Source: Bacteroidaceae bacterium
Lineage (GTDB): Bacteria; Bacteroidota; Bacteroidia; Bacteroidales; Bacteroidaceae
Length of the DNA stretch: 64,000 nucleotides
Assembly: GCA_017464345.1 (NCBI GenBank)
Contig: JAFUAH010000013.1
Coordinates: 56,493-120,492 of the forward strand
Direction: 5' to 3'
Each line of letters starts with the position of its first letter. Within the stretch, counting starts at the first letter, position 1. The translations under genes were made by a program, and so were the position numbers. This document shows positions 37,470 through 47,725 of this stretch, piece by piece. The notes under the pieces are model-generated. The model ran no database searches and was not told the origin of the DNA. It worked only from the letters and a program-made list of their open reading frames with translations.

Positions 37470-39527
37470 TTATGAGACGTGGCTGCCAGGCTTGACCTCG
37501 TGCTCTACGGTGGTAACGGCGATGGTGCCGTCGTAGTTCTCGGCAGAGAGTATCATGCCCTCAGAGACGAGGCCGCTCTTGAACTCACGCGGAGCCAGGT
37601 TGGCCACAAAGAGCACCTGTCGGCCTACGAGTTGTTCGGGCTCGTACCACTGACTGATACCACTCACGATGGTGCGGTTCTGGAGCCCGTCGGCAATCTT
37701 GAACTTCAGGAGTTTCTTCATCTTCGGCACGCGCTCGCATTCCAGTACGGTGCCAACGCGTATGTCGAGCCGCTGGAAGTCATCGAAACCGATGGTCTCC
37801 TTTATCGGTTCGGCCTTGTAGTTCGCGGCTTCGTTGGCCTTAATGGTGTCGGCCAGCTTTTGCTGTTGCTGGGCGATGACGTCGTCCTCTATCTTCGAGA
37901 ACAGCAGGCTGGGCTTGTTGAGCTGCTTGCCCGTGGGCAGGAGATTGGTACTCCCCAGTTGCTCCCACGAGAAATCGTCCATGCCTATCATCTCGCGCAA
38001 ACGGGCGCTGCTGAAGGGCAGGAAGGGCTCGAAGGCGATGGCCAGGTTGGCCGTAAGCTGGAGGCTGATATATATTATGGTACGCACGCGCGTGGGGTCG
38101 GTCTTGATGACCTTCCACGGCTCGCAGTCGGCGATGTACTTGTTGCCGATGCGTGCCAAGTTCATGGCCTCCTTCTGCGCGTCGCGGAACTTGAAGTTCT
38201 CCAGCAACTGCTCCAGCCGTTCCTTCACGTCCCGGAACTCGGCCAGCGTCTCGCGATCGTAGTCGGAGAGTTCGTCGCACTCGGGCACGCGGCCCTCGTA
38301 GTACTTCTGCGTGAGTTGCAGGGCACGATTGACGAAGTTGCCATAAACGGCCACCAGTTCGTTGTTACAGCGAGCTTGGAAGTCGGCCCACGTGAAGTCG
38401 TTGTCCTTCGTCTCGGGTGCGTTGGCGGTGAGCACGTAGCGCAGTTCGTCCTGGCGGTCGGGCAGCTCGTCGAGGTATTCGTTGAGCCACACGGCGTAGT
38501 TCTTCGAGGTCGATATCTTGTTGCCCTCAAGGTTCAGGAACTCATTGGCCGGCACGTTGTCAGGCAGGATGTAGCCACCGTGAGCCTTGAGCATAGCCGG
38601 GAAGACGATGCAGTGGAAGACGATATTGTCCTTGCCGATGAAGTGGACGAGGCGCGTCTCGGGATCCTTCCACCAGGTTTCCCACGAACCGAGTTCAGGG
38701 TGCTGGTCGCAGAGTTCCTTCGTGTTGGAGATGTAGCCTATGGGAGCATCGAACCATACGTAGAGCACCTTGCCCTCGGCCCCTTCGACGGGCACGGGGA
38801 TGCCCCATTCAAGGTCGCGCGTCACGGCACGGGGCTTCAGTCCGCCGTCAAGCCACGACTTGCACTGACCATAGACGTTCGGGCGCCACTCCTGGTGCTC
38901 CTCGAGTATCCACTGTTCCAGCCACTGCTGGTAATGATCGAGGGGCAAATACCAGTGCTTCGTGGCCTTCTTGACCAGCGGATTGCCGTTGATGGCGTTG
39001 TAGGGGTTGATGAGTTCGTCAGGCGAGAGGTCGGCACCGCACTTGTCGCACTGGTCGCCGTATGCCCCGGCGTTGTGGCAACGGGGGCACTCGCCCATGA
39101 TGTTGCGGTCGGTCAGGAACTGCTTTGTCTCCTCGTCGTAGAACTGCTCGCTCTCCATCTCCACGAACTTGCCGTCGTCGTAGAGTTTGCGGAAGAAGTC
39201 GCTGGCCAGTTTGTGGTGGGTCTCCGAGGTGGTGCGGCTATACACGTCGAACGAGATGCCGAAGCGTTCGAAGGACTGCTTGATGATGCCATGGTAGCGG
39301 TCCACGACGTCCTGTACCGTGCAACCCTCCTTCTTAGCACGAATGGTCACGGGCACGCCGTGCTCGTCGCTACCGCCGATGAAGAGCACGGGGCGCCCCT
39401 TCAGGCGCAGGTAGCGCACATAGATGTCGGCCGGCACATACACTCCGGCCAGGTGACCGATATGGACGGGGCCGTTGGCGTAGGGCAGTGCCGCCGTCAC
39501 GGTCGTCCGTTTGAAATTCTTTTCCAT
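37470..39527 (-). CDS. metG: Methionyl-tRNA synthetase
   Basis: 685 residues, the long form. The class I HIGH motif is at residues 22-25 (VHIGHL). The zinc knuckle has Cys147, Cys150, Cys160 and Cys163. The KMSKS-like motif is KISTSKN. The C-terminal about 110 residues form the EMAP/Trbp111 tRNA-binding domain ([19 protein letters not shown]...). It charges elongator and initiator tRNA-Met. The start [19 protein letters not shown] is the conserved one. The gene is followed downstream by mscS on the same strand (upstream in coordinates), with a 38-nt gap. Confidence 0.97.
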   Translation of the reverse strand: MEKNFKRTTVTAALPYANGPVHIGHLAGVYVPADIYVRYLRLKGRPVLFIGGSDEHGVPVTIRAKKEGCTVQDVVDRYHGIIKQSFERFGISFDVYSRTTSETHHKLASDFFRKLYDDGKFVEMESEQFYDEETKQFLTDRNIMGECPRCHNAGAYGDQCDKCGADLSPDELINPYNAINGNPLVKKATKHWYLPLDHYQQWLEQWILEEHQEWRPNVYGQCKSWLDGGLKPRAVTRDLEWGIPVPVEGAEGKVLYVWFDAPIGYISNTKELCDQHPELGSWETWWKDPETRLVHFIGKDNIVFHCIVFPAMLKAHGGYILPDNVPANEFLNLEGNKISTSKNYAVWLNEYLDELPDRQDELRYVLTANAPETKDNDFTWADFQARCNNELVAVYGNFVNRALQLTQKYYEGRVPECDELSDYDRETLAEFRDVKERLEQLLENFKFRDAQKEAMNLARIGNKYIADCEPWKVIKTDPTRVRTIIYISLQLTANLAIAFEPFLPFSSARLREMIGMDDFSWEQLGSTNLLPTGKQLNKPSLLFSKIEDDVIAQQQQKLADTIKANEAANYKAEPIKETIGFDDFQRLDIRVGTVLECERVPKMKKLLKFKIADGLQNRTIVSGISQWYEPEQLVGRQVLFVANLAPREFKSGLVSEGMILSAENYDGTIAVTTVEHEVKPGSHVS

Positions 39528-39565
39528 TATATGTAACTTATTAACTTAATTACGTTTCTCGCCAC

Positions 39566-40474
39566 TCACCCCTGATGTATCGTAAGTTGCGGGAAGGGGA
39601 AGCCGATGCCCTGCTTGTTGAATTCAGCATAGATGCGCTCCTGCGTGTCGAAGAAGACACCCCAGTAATCAGCGGCATTCACCCAGAGACGTACGGTGAA
39701 ATCAACACTGCTGGCAGCCAGGGCCGAGAGGGCTACGAAGGGGGCGGGGTCGGTGAGTATGCGCTCGTCGGCCTTGAATATGTCAGCCAGAGCCTTCTTC
39801 ACACGCTCCGCATCCTCGCCGTACTCCACACTGACCACCAAATCGACGCGGCGCCGTTCCATCTTGCTGAAGTTCGTGATGCTGCCGCTCGACAGGGCGC
39901 CGTTGGGCAGGTAGATAATCTTGTTATCGACGGTCGTGAGCACAGTGTGGAATATCTGTATCTCCTTGACCGTGCCATCGAAGCCCTGGGCTGCGATGTA
40001 GTCGCCCACCTTGAAGGGCTTGAGCAAGAGAATCATCAGTCCGCCAGCAAAGTTCGACAGGTTGCCGCTCAGGGCCATACCGGCAGCCACACCAAAGGAT
40101 GCCAGCAGGGCAGCAAACGAGGTAGTGTTTACGCCCAGTGCACTGACCACGGCAATGATGAGCAGAACGGTCAGGAGGATGTTCACAAAAGACTTCAGGA
40201 ACGTCTTGATGGAGGGGTCGAGGTTGCGGCGGTCAAGCGCCTTGGCCAAGACATTATTGATGAGGGAGACGATGAAGCGTCCCACAATGTAGATGAGGAT
40301 GGCCACCAGAATGGTCTTACCAGCATCCACGCAGAAGGTCAGCGCCTGCTGCAAGAACTGAGTCAAATAGCTCACATCGCCCTTGGCAACGGCCGCCACA
40401 GCTTCTTTGGTCCCTTCTACTACTTTCTCCACAGCCACGCTGTCGGCTGGGAGAGCTTGCAATAATGTAATCAT
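39566..40474 (-). CDS. mscS: Small-conductance mechanosensitive channel, MscS family
   Basis: 302 residues. The N-terminus and TM segments (ILVAILIYIVGRFIVSLI, ILLTVLLIIAVVSALG) are followed by the pore-lining TM3 (LLASFGVAAGMALSGNLSNFAGGLMIL). Then comes the beta domain (FKVGDYIAAQGFDGTVKEI...YLPNGALSSGSITNF) and the alpha/beta C-terminal domain ending FPFPQLTIHQG. It would open on membrane tension to release solutes under hypo-osmotic shock. It precedes metG on the minus strand and may share its transcript. Confidence 0.93.
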   Translation of the reverse strand: MITLLQALPADSVAVEKVVEGTKEAVAAVAKGDVSYLTQFLQQALTFCVDAGKTILVAILIYIVGRFIVSLINNVLAKALDRRNLDPSIKTFLKSFVNILLTVLLIIAVVSALGVNTTSFAALLASFGVAAGMALSGNLSNFAGGLMILLLKPFKVGDYIAAQGFDGTVKEIQIFHTVLTTVDNKIIYLPNGALSSGSITNFSKMERRRVDLVVSVEYGEDAERVKKALADIFKADERILTDPAPFVALSALAASSVDFTVRLWVNAADYWGVFFDTQERIYAEFNKQGIGFPFPQLTIHQG

Positions 40475-40693
40475 ATCTTTTCCTTATATTACGAGGTTAA
40501 TAATTTTGCTCATATTCCAATGTTATACTTTTTATGTTGCAAATTTAGATAAAATTTTGGAGATTATAAGCCAGTCGAGGTAAAAACTGAACAAATTGCC
40601 CCTGAAAAAACGCTCAGTATCTGCAAAACCTACTATCCCAAGAAACCCGAAAGACCAATGGCCATACTGGGCATCAAGGAAGGCAACGACTCA
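40475..40693 (-). promoter_or_regulatory. Gap upstream of mscS with a -7 box
   Basis: A 219-nt AT-rich gap between the helicase 3' end and mscS. On the minus strand TAAATTTG (40540-40547) matches TAnnTTTG, 65 nt before the mscS ATG, but no good -33 box was found. Nothing else is recognisable. Confidence 0.4.
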
Positions 40694-42196
40694 TCATTCC
40701 CCTATCTGTTCCTTCGGCCAGTTGATGAGATAGACTTGTTCCGTGGCCCGTGTCAGAGCTGTGTAGAGCCAGCGAAAATAGTCGGGTGTGAGCATGTCCT
40801 GGGTGACGTAGCCTTGATCTATGAAGACGCATTGCCATTGTCCGCCCTGCGCCTTGTGACAGGTAACAGCATAGGAGAACTTCACTTGCAGAGCGTTATA
40901 GTAAGGGTCTTGCTTGACTTTTTCCATCAAGTCGCGCTTGCTATGCAGTTCTGGATAGTCGGCACAGACTGCATTGAAGAGTTGGGTCTGCTGCTCCTGT
41001 GTCAGGGCCGGAGCCTCGCTCTGCAAAGTGTCGAGCAAGATTGTGGTCTCAATCTCCATGTCCTCGAAATCGGGGAAGCGCAACGTGGCATCGGCAAAGC
41101 GAAAACCATAGAGCGATCGCTCGTTGCGGAAACGGCGCACCACACACACATCGCCATTGGCAATGAAAGAAGCTCCCTCTGACTCCCCTGTAAGAGGAAG
41201 AGGGCCCTTCTTCGATGTTACCCTTACTACACTTCTTCCTTCTTCATGAGGGACCGGGAGGAGGTCTGTCCAAAAGTAATTGTTCTTCACCACTATAAGC
41301 TGGTCGCCCGAACAAAGTTCTTCCTCGTACTGAAGTATGCGCCCACGGATGCCATTGTTGAAGATGTTGGCTCGCCGATTGCTGCGTGTGACCACGATAG
41401 TTTGGTCGGTGCCATAACGGTAGTAGCTGTCCTCTAGGAATTCGATAAGTTCATCACCAGGTACGACGCGGATATCGGGAAATCCAGTGATGCGAAATCG
41501 TGGGAAATCGCCCATTCCATCGATTGAAATCAGTTTTCGAAGCAAGGTAGCATTCCACAGAATACCCGATTCATCAGCCTGACGAAGCACTTGTGTCAGC
41601 GTGGCTTCGCGAACTTCCATTCCATAGCCTGCCAAGGCAAGCGGATTGAGGGCAGGACTCAGTTCTTCGCCAACGGGTGGCAACTGAGCTGAGTCGCCGA
41701 CCAGCATCAGTCGGCAACCCTCACCTGCATAAACGTAGTGCACCAGGTCGTCAAGCAAACGACCCGTGCCAAACATACGGCCCGAAATACCATCATTGTT
41801 TATCATCGAGGCCTCATCTACGATGAAGAGCGTGTGACGGTGGTTGTTCACATTCGACTGGAAGTTCACCATCTCGGCCGAAAACGTCTTCTGACGATAT
41901 ATCTTCTTATGTATCGTATAGGCCACATGGTCAGCATGTAAGGAGAAGACCTTGGCCGCCCGTCCCGTCGGAGCCAGCAGCACCACCGGACGGCGCAGAG
42001 CCACCAATGACTTCACCAGTGCCCCGACCAGAGAGGTTTTGCCCGTACCAGCATATCCCTGCAGCAGAAAAATCTCTTCACGGTGGGTCGAAAGCAAGAA
42101 GTCACACCACATCTGCACTACTTGCAATTGCTCTTTTGTGGGCCTGAGCGCAAAATTTTCCAAGATGAAGGCACCTAATTCTTCTTTTACATCCAT
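40694..42196 (-). CDS. ATP-dependent RecD-like DNA helicase (AAA family)
   Basis: 500 residues from MDVKEELGAF. The superfamily 1 motifs are Walker A GYAGTGKTSL (Lys53), motif Ia VLLAPTGRAAKV, Walker B FIVDEASMI, motif III LVGDSAQLPPVG and the C-terminal UvrD-like motif YAVTCHKAQGGQW...YTALTRA. It lacks the N-terminal domains of full RecD2 and has no RecB or RecC neighbour, so it is a stand-alone helicase as seen in many Bacteroidetes. The ATG at 42196 is preferred over an in-frame TTG 9 nt upstream. Confidence 0.9.
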   Translation of the reverse strand: MDVKEELGAFILENFALRPTKEQLQVVQMWCDFLLSTHREEIFLLQGYAGTGKTSLVGALVKSLVALRRPVVLLAPTGRAAKVFSLHADHVAYTIHKKIYRQKTFSAEMVNFQSNVNNHRHTLFIVDEASMINNDGISGRMFGTGRLLDDLVHYVYAGEGCRLMLVGDSAQLPPVGEELSPALNPLALAGYGMEVREATLTQVLRQADESGILWNATLLRKLISIDGMGDFPRFRITGFPDIRVVPGDELIEFLEDSYYRYGTDQTIVVTRSNRRANIFNNGIRGRILQYEEELCSGDQLIVVKNNYFWTDLLPVPHEEGRSVVRVTSKKGPLPLTGESEGASFIANGDVCVVRRFRNERSLYGFRFADATLRFPDFEDMEIETTILLDTLQSEAPALTQEQQTQLFNAVCADYPELHSKRDLMEKVKQDPYYNALQVKFSYAVTCHKAQGGQWQCVFIDQGYVTQDMLTPDYFRWLYTALTRATEQVYLINWPKEQIGE

Positions 42197-42278
42197 TCGA
42201 ATCAAATTAAATCACAAATAAAATCACTTTTTCATGCAAAAAATAAGACATTTTGTGGGTTATTCCATTTATTCTTGC

Positions 42279-42286
42279 TATTTTTG
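42279..42286 (+). promoter_or_regulatory. -7 box before the hypothetical gene at 42354
   Basis: TATTTTTG matches TAnnTTTG. The nearest TTTG (42252-42255) is 23 bp upstream, slightly too far, so only the -7 box is supported. It would serve 42354-44341. Confidence 0.45.
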
Positions 42287-42353
42287 CAAGACGAAATTAC
42301 AAAATAATTGTGAATTACGACTTACGAATTATAAAATAAACTAAAATAACATC

Positions 42354-43097
42354 ATGAAAAGACAATTTGTTAATGTAATTCTAGCCATTTGTGCTGTAGG
42401 CATGTTGTACATCTGCTACCACAGCATCGCTGACCAACAGGACTTTGAAGCAGAAGTTAAACAACGCGAGGCCGACGTGAAGGCACGCCTGATGGAAATC
42501 AAGGACGCCGAAAATGCCTACAAGGAACAGCATGGCGAATTCTGTGGCAACTGGGACAGTCTCATTGTCTTCATCAAGGAAGGTAAACTGCCTACCGTCG
42601 TTAAGCAAGGCATACTCACCGAGGCACAGATGGAGAAGGGCCTGACTGAGGCCAAAGCTGCAGCTATCGTGAACAGTGGCAACCAAGCTGAAATTGCAGC
42701 CAATGGCCTGCAAGGGTTCCGTCGCGACACGACATGGGTTTCCCTTATCGATTCACTGTACTACAACAATCCCGAGCGCATCAAATACTATAAGAACAAG
42801 AACAGCAAATTCAACCCCGACGAAATCCGTTACATCCCGTACTCTGACGTGAAGGATGGTCAAAAGAAGGAATTCGAACTGATTGCCACTCAGGGTAAGA
42901 CCAAATCTGACATCTGGATTCCTGTCATGGAATGCTCTGCCGAATTTGAGACCTACCTCTCTGGCAACAGCAAATTGTGGGCACGCGAAGCCGCCAATCA
43001 ACGCGAGAAGGCTGAAGGCCTGAATAACTTCCCCGGCCTCTGCATCGGCAAGGCTTCGGGCAGCGACTGGAACAACAATGCTGGCAACTGGGAATAA
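42354..43097 (+). CDS. Hypothetical membrane-anchored protein
   Basis: 247 residues, not recognised as a named family. One N-terminal membrane anchor (FVNVILAICAVGMLYICYHSI) is followed by a charged, coiled-coil-like helix (DFEAEVKQREADVKARLMEIKDAENAYKEQ). Then comes a mixed domain with WDSLIVFIKEGKLPTVVKQG and a conserved-looking C-terminal part (FPGLCIGKASGSDWNNNAGNWE). The topology and repeated short motifs recall pilin-like or periplasmic accessory proteins, but no function can be given. It overlaps the DUF3822 gene by 20 nt, so the two are co-transcribed with rsmD. Confidence 0.8.
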   Translation: MKRQFVNVILAICAVGMLYICYHSIADQQDFEAEVKQREADVKARLMEIKDAENAYKEQHGEFCGNWDSLIVFIKEGKLPTVVKQGILTEAQMEKGLTEAKAAAIVNSGNQAEIAANGLQGFRRDTTWVSLIDSLYYNNPERIKYYKNKNSKFNPDEIRYIPYSDVKDGQKKEFELIATQGKTKSDIWIPVMECSAEFETYLSGNSKLWAREAANQREKAEGLNNFPGLCIGKASGSDWNNNAGNWE

Positions 43098-43788
43098 GAG
43101 ATTTACAGAGCAAAATTTATCCATCCGGATTTATTCGGATGGATTTTCTTTTGCCACGCCCCAAAGCCAGAAAGAAGTGACCGTCGGCAAGGGCGAGTCG
43201 CTCCCAGAGGCTTTGAAGGCAGCCTTTAAGACCAGTTCGCTGCTGCTGCCAGACTATGACGAAGTACATGTCTATGCCGACTATCCCTCGACACGCATCC
43301 CCTTGGATGAATTCCGTAGCGAAGAGGCACAAGCCCTGTATCGCCTGACTTTTGGCCAGAATAGTCTGACTGGCATGAACATGCACTATGAGATGTTGCC
43401 AGCCCTGGAGGTTATAGAGGTTTTCACCCTCAATTCAGAGATCGAAACCCTCATCATGCAGCACTATCCCCATGCCACGCTGCACTGCTACTTCGGCCAG
43501 TTGATGAACCGCATGCTGAGTTTTGACAAGCGACACAGCGGGGAGGCCCGTCGCCTCTATGCTCACAGCAACGGACGACAAATCTTCCTCTTTGCCTATG
43601 ACAACGGAAAACTACAGTTTGCCAACTCCTTTGATGCCCACAGTTTCAACAACCGACTCTATTACCTGCTCTACGTATGGAAACAACTGGACATGCGACC
43701 GAACAAAGACATCTGCATACTCATTGGCAAAGAACGCGAACTGGAAGGCGAACTAGCAAAGTACCTGAGAAACATAGAATGCGTCTGA
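43078..43788 (+). CDS. DUF3822 family protein
   Basis: 236 residues. It matches the Bacteroidetes family DUF3822 (LSIRIYSDGFSFA..., YADYPSTRIPLDEF..., FNNRLYYLLYVWKQLDM...), which folds like an actin/ASKHA ATPase relative but has no proven activity. It is directly upstream of rsmD in many Bacteroidetes, as here (22-nt gap), suggesting a link with ribosome or RNA maturation. That link is inference from gene order. The start at 43078 overlaps the previous gene by 20 nt; a later start is possible, but the conserved start of the fold (LSIRIYSDGF) needs this frame from about residue 14. Confidence 0.85.
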   Translation: MLATGNKRFTEQNLSIRIYSDGFSFATPQSQKEVTVGKGESLPEALKAAFKTSSLLLPDYDEVHVYADYPSTRIPLDEFRSEEAQALYRLTFGQNSLTGMNMHYEMLPALEVIEVFTLNSEIETLIMQHYPHATLHCYFGQLMNRMLSFDKRHSGEARRLYAHSNGRQIFLFAYDNGKLQFANSFDAHSFNNRLYYLLYVWKQLDMRPNKDICILIGKERELEGELAKYLRNIECV

Positions 43789-43810
43789 GCCACTAAATAC
43801 TACCTAACGA

Positions 43811-44341
43811 ATGCGTGTAATTACTGGAAAATACAAGGGACGTCACTTTGAGGTTCCCCGTATCTTCAAGGCCAGGCCTACTACGGACTTTGCCAAAGAA
43901 AACCTGTTCAACGTACTCCGAGCCTACGTGGACTTCGAGGATGCCTATGCCCTTGATCTTTTTTCCGGCACTGGAAGTATCACGCTGGAACTGCTGTCAC
44001 GCGGTTGCCAGCGCGTAGTATGTGTAGAGAAGGATCCACTGCATTATCGCTTCATCACCAGTTTTCTGGAACATCTGGGCGACGAGGCTGCCGAACCCAT
44101 CCGGGGCGATGTTTTCAAGTATCTGGCCTCGGCACGCGAACAGTATGACATCATCTTTGCCGATCCCCCCTATACACTGCCCAATATTCCCGACATACCC
44201 GATTTGGTGCTCGACCGTAATTTGCTTCGAACCGACGGAGTTTTTGTGTTAGAGCATGGGAAGAAGGACTGTTTTCAGAGCCATCCCCGTTTCATTGACC
44301 ATCGCCAGTACGGCAGTGTAAACTTCTCGATTTTCAAATAA
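43811..44341 (+). CDS. rsmD: 16S rRNA (guanine(966)-N(2))-methyltransferase
   Basis: 176 residues. SAM-dependent methyltransferase of the RsmD family, modifying G966 of 16S rRNA in the 30S subunit. It has the N-terminal RVITGKYKGRHFEVP and PTTDFAKENLFNVL segments, SAM motif I DLFSGTGSITLELLSRG, and the catalytic motif IV DPPY in IIFADPPYTLPN. It ends a three-gene cluster with the hypothetical and DUF3822 genes. Confidence 0.95.
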   Translation: MRVITGKYKGRHFEVPRIFKARPTTDFAKENLFNVLRAYVDFEDAYALDLFSGTGSITLELLSRGCQRVVCVEKDPLHYRFITSFLEHLGDEAAEPIRGDVFKYLASAREQYDIIFADPPYTLPNIPDIPDLVLDRNLLRTDGVFVLEHGKKDCFQSHPRFIDHRQYGSVNFSIFK

Positions 44342-44384
44342 GTGAAATATCGGCTCCTTTGGTTTTATCGGAATCTATAAAAAG

Positions 44385-44415
44385 AAGGCTTAGGAGGCAG
44401 CTACTCCTAAGCCTT
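44385..44415. terminator. Bidirectional terminator between rsmD and the beta-barrel receptor
   Basis: A perfect 12-bp stem (44385-44396 / 44404-44415) with a 7-nt loop, T-rich on both exits (ttatt on plus, cttttt on minus). It lies between convergent genes. Confidence 0.85.
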
Positions 44416-44466
44416 TATTGTGCATTAATATGTCCTGGGGGAGGATTTATAAATCCTTGGGGCATA

Positions 44467-47400
44467 TCAGAATGGTCTGCCGCCAGGGCCGCCGCCACGA
44501 CCTCCCTCTCCGCCACGATTTCCCGGACCTTGCTGAGGGCCACCCTGAGGTGGATTGCCTGGCCCCATGGCGTTGCGTGCATCCTTATTACCCAAGAGAT
44601 TCAGACTATAGATAACGTGTACCATGACGTAACTATTAATGGCATTCGTCCAAGTATCGCTACGCATAGTGGCTGATATGGCACGGCTGATGTTCGAGCG
44701 TTGGCGCAATATATCAAACCATTGGACGCTGATGGTCAGGTCCTGCCCCTTGAGCCACTTTTTCAAATTCTGGCTCAACTGGGCATTCCATATCAGTTCG
44801 TCCGTGTTCATGGAAGCATCAGAGTAGCCACGACGGCTTTGCTGACTGATGTCTGTGGAGAGTGACATATTCCAGGGGAAAGTAATATTCAGATTCCCAC
44901 CATAGTTGAATGTCCAGCTGTCAATGTTGGCATTCGTCTGCAGTTCATTACGAGCATGCTGATAGTTGAATCCCCCGTTCAGACCGACCTCATATGTACC
45001 TCCGTCCCCGAAGTCGTTACGATAGTTCAGACGCAGATTGTCACTCAGCGTTGTATTGCGTGTATTGGTCTTCTGCAGGGCCACCTGGCGAAACACCTTG
45101 TCCATGTCCACCACCGTGGGGTTGTCGTCACGATAGATGCTACCCCATGTGCTACCATCCGAATTGCTGCTCAGGTAGCCCACGCTATTGTTATAGTTCA
45201 CGTTGGCGAAGTTCATCAGGTTGATGTGCTTCGCACGATCCAGTGCCGTATTGAACATGACAGCAGTTCCCATGTCCCAGTTTCCGTTGATATTCATGGG
45301 ACGTGTGTACCGTGCGCCCGACTGTGTATCGTAGATGGTGGCTGTGGAGATGCTGTTTTTCGTGTTGTTGTATCGGGCATTCACCATCCACCCGCGCTGT
45401 TTGTCGGTATTGTAGCCGTTGTAGAAAGCGAAAAAGCGGTTGGCCCAGGACGAGCGCAGTCCTGCGTTACCTGTGGAGATGTTCAGCGGGTCACTGCTGT
45501 CGGTTACCTCCAGCAGGTTCGTCATTGAAGGCTGTGACATGCGGGCATTGTAGCGCAGGCGCAGTTGGCTGGTGTTCGATATCTTCCAACGCATATCGAC
45601 GCGCGGAGCCCAGTTAAAGGTATGCCGAACGACAGTCGTATCCAGTTGATTCTTCTGGTAGTCCATGTGCGTGGTCTGAGGCTGGAAGTTAAGACCGGCA
45701 TTTAGGCGCAGTTCCTGTCCGTTCTCGAACTTTGTGTTGTAGCGTGCCATCACATTGGCTTCATGATTGTACTCGCGATAGGTGGCATACTGCGAGTTTT
45801 CGATGTTCTTAAGATAGCTCAGGCTATCTAGGCCAGGCAGATAACCCAGATAAAGTTGTTCGGCCGTGTAGTAGCCCGCATACTTGGTCATCAGCGAGTC
45901 AATGCTGTACATCGAACGATCGTTATCGGAGTAGCGATACTGGAACTGATAGCTCATCTGGAGGTTCAGTTTCTTCGTGATGGGTTCGGTGTAGGAGAGG
46001 CGCCCCTGCACATTGTAGGATGTAGAGGGCGAGAGGTTGTACTGGTTAGTGAAGGTACTATCTTTCCGCTGATAATAATTGATGAGCGAGCGGCTCCACG
46101 ACGTGTTGTCGCTCGTCTGATAGGTGCCACCGGCATTCAGTGTAATGTTGCGTCCGGCCTTGGCCAGTTTGCGGTTCAGCTGCAGGTCGCCGTTGAAGTT
46201 GGTAGAGCGACCATCACTCTTGGTCTGTCGGTCATTGTCGTTCACGGCTATGCTGTCGCGCACGGTACGGTTCTCGGCCAGATTGTACTGTTGCAGCGGA
46301 CTGATCATCCAGTCGTAGGGATTCTGGTTAAAGGTCACGCTCAGGTTCTGCCCGCGACTATCGTTCCAGGCATGTGACAGATTGGGACGGAACATCAAGT
46401 TCGTCATCGAGTCGGGCTGCCACTCTAGGCGAAAATTGGCATTCACATTCTGGCTACTGCTTACACTTCGATTCTCTGAATTGGAGAAGGTGCTCGTCGT
46501 CCCGTCCAGAAACATTTCGCTGTTGGTACGTGTCTGCACGTCGTTCTTTCGATGGCTGTAGCGTACGTTGCCTCCAAACTTCAGCAGTCCGGCATCTTCA
46601 TCCTTCTTACCATTGTCCCAGGCAAAGTTCACGCCGTACATGTCGCTGGTGGTGATGCCCTGTCCGCCACCGCCGCCCCATCCACGGCCTCCGCCTCCGG
46701 GAAAAGAATTATCGTTCACATTGTTGCGGCTGCCAATGACGGTAAATTGCATATTGTCGGTGAAGCGACTCACGTTCAGCTTGGCCGTATAGCGGTCTTC
46801 CGTGCCATAACCCAAGTCGGCATTGACGAGCCAACCTTCCTTCATACCCTTCTTCACGGTCAGGTCCAGCACAGTCTCCTCCTCCCCGTCGTCTATACCT
46901 GTGATACGGCTATAGTCGCTCTTGCGGTCATAGGCCTTCACCTTCTGCACCATCTTCGTGGGGATATTCTTCATGGCCATCTTCGTGTCGTTGTCAAAGA
47001 ACTCCTTGCCCCCGACCATGATTTTCGACACTGTCTTACCATTAATTTTGATTGTGCCGTCGTCGTCCACCTCTGCACCAGGAATCTTGCGTATCAGTTC
47101 CTCCAGGGCCGACCCTTCGGGCACACGGTAGGCATCGGCATTGTAGACGAAGGTATCTTCCTTCATCTCCACCTGGGCCAACTGGGCTGTCACTTGAGCC
47201 TCCTTCATTACACGAGCATCCTCCTCCAAGACGATGGTTCCCAGATTCAGCGTCTTATTGTTCTTGTTGAGGGTAATAGCGCGGAAATGGGGCACAAAAC
47301 CAAGGTAGGATATGCGCAACAGGTAGGTTCCGTAGCGCTCCACGGACATGTTGATACGACCCTCCACGTCGGTGGCCACACCCGTCACCTGGGAACTGTC

Positions 47401-47550
47401 CTTCGGATTCAACAGCACCACAGCTGCACCAGGCAAAGGTTCGTTCTGCGCACCGTCCACCAGTACGCCTGTCACTGTGGCCTTTTGCGCCACAGCCATG
47501 GTCGTGCAGGCTACAAGGGCCAGCAAGACCAGCATCAGTTTTTTCATCAT
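44467..47550 (-). CDS. TonB-dependent receptor-like outer-membrane beta-barrel protein
   Basis: About 1027 residues from MMKKLMLVLLALVACTTMAVAQ (signal peptide). After a CarboxypepD_reg-like domain (VTGVLVDGAQNEPLPGAAVVLLNP..., residues 25-105) comes a plug-like region (VPEGSALEELIRKIPGAEVDDDGTIKINGKTVSKIMV). Then there is a long C-terminal barrel of the OMP_b-brl_3 type (NLMFRPNLSHAW..., LNAGLNFQPQTTHMDYQ...). It ends with a Gly/Pro/Arg-rich tail and a terminal Phe. No SusD partner is adjacent, so its substrate is unknown. The ATG at 47550 is chosen because it opens the signal peptide; the frame extends 15 codons further. Confidence 0.88.
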   Translation of the reverse strand: MMKKLMLVLLALVACTTMAVAQKATVTGVLVDGAQNEPLPGAAVVLLNPKDSSQVTGVATDVEGRINMSVERYGTYLLRISYLGFVPHFRAITLNKNNKTLNLGTIVLEEDARVMKEAQVTAQLAQVEMKEDTFVYNADAYRVPEGSALEELIRKIPGAEVDDDGTIKINGKTVSKIMVGGKEFFDNDTKMAMKNIPTKMVQKVKAYDRKSDYSRITGIDDGEEETVLDLTVKKGMKEGWLVNADLGYGTEDRYTAKLNVSRFTDNMQFTVIGSRNNVNDNSFPGGGGRGWGGGGGQGITTSDMYGVNFAWDNGKKDEDAGLLKFGGNVRYSHRKNDVQTRTNSEMFLDGTTSTFSNSENRSVSSSQNVNANFRLEWQPDSMTNLMFRPNLSHAWNDSRGQNLSVTFNQNPYDWMISPLQQYNLAENRTVRDSIAVNDNDRQTKSDGRSTNFNGDLQLNRKLAKAGRNITLNAGGTYQTSDNTSWSRSLINYYQRKDSTFTNQYNLSPSTSYNVQGRLSYTEPITKKLNLQMSYQFQYRYSDNDRSMYSIDSLMTKYAGYYTAEQLYLGYLPGLDSLSYLKNIENSQYATYREYNHEANVMARYNTKFENGQELRLNAGLNFQPQTTHMDYQKNQLDTTVVRHTFNWAPRVDMRWKISNTSQLRLRYNARMSQPSMTNLLEVTDSSDPLNISTGNAGLRSSWANRFFAFYNGYNTDKQRGWMVNARYNNTKNSISTATIYDTQSGARYTRPMNINGNWDMGTAVMFNTALDRAKHINLMNFANVNYNNSVGYLSSNSDGSTWGSIYRDDNPTVVDMDKVFRQVALQKTNTRNTTLSDNLRLNYRNDFGDGGTYEVGLNGGFNYQHARNELQTNANIDSWTFNYGGNLNITFPWNMSLSTDISQQSRRGYSDASMNTDELIWNAQLSQNLKKWLKGQDLTISVQWFDILRQRSNISRAISATMRSDTWTNAINSYVMVHVIYSLNLLGNKDARNAMGPGNPPQGGPQQGPGNRGGEGGRGGGPGGRPF

Positions 47551-47709
47551 CGTTTTCACTTTCTGTGTATGGAACGTTGTTCTTTGTTTACGCATAGTAT
47601 GACCATTCCCACGCCCGTTGGTTTAATTTTCCTTACCCACTTTTCCTTTCTTTTTGCTCCCATGCCCACTTAATAGTGCCGGCATGGTGACTAAGTGCTT
47701 CTTTTTTTG

Positions 47710-47717
47710 TACCTTTG
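47710..47717 (+). promoter_or_regulatory. -7 box of the porin gene
   Basis: TACCTTTG ends 8 nt before the ATG at 47726, again giving a nearly leaderless transcript. No clear -33 TTTG was found. Its position excludes the longer reading frame from 47654. Confidence 0.55.
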
Positions 47718-47725
47718 CCTTCACT

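Noticed and set aside
37479-39536. 685-codon plus-strand ORF over metG
   Set aside because: It mirrors metG exactly on the opposite strand, with low-complexity Val/Leu/Gly-rich sequence and no domain; metG shows all its class I motifs.
47654-47725. Extended N-terminus of the porin
   Set aside because: The TACCTTTG promoter box lies within it; the signal peptide begins at 47726.
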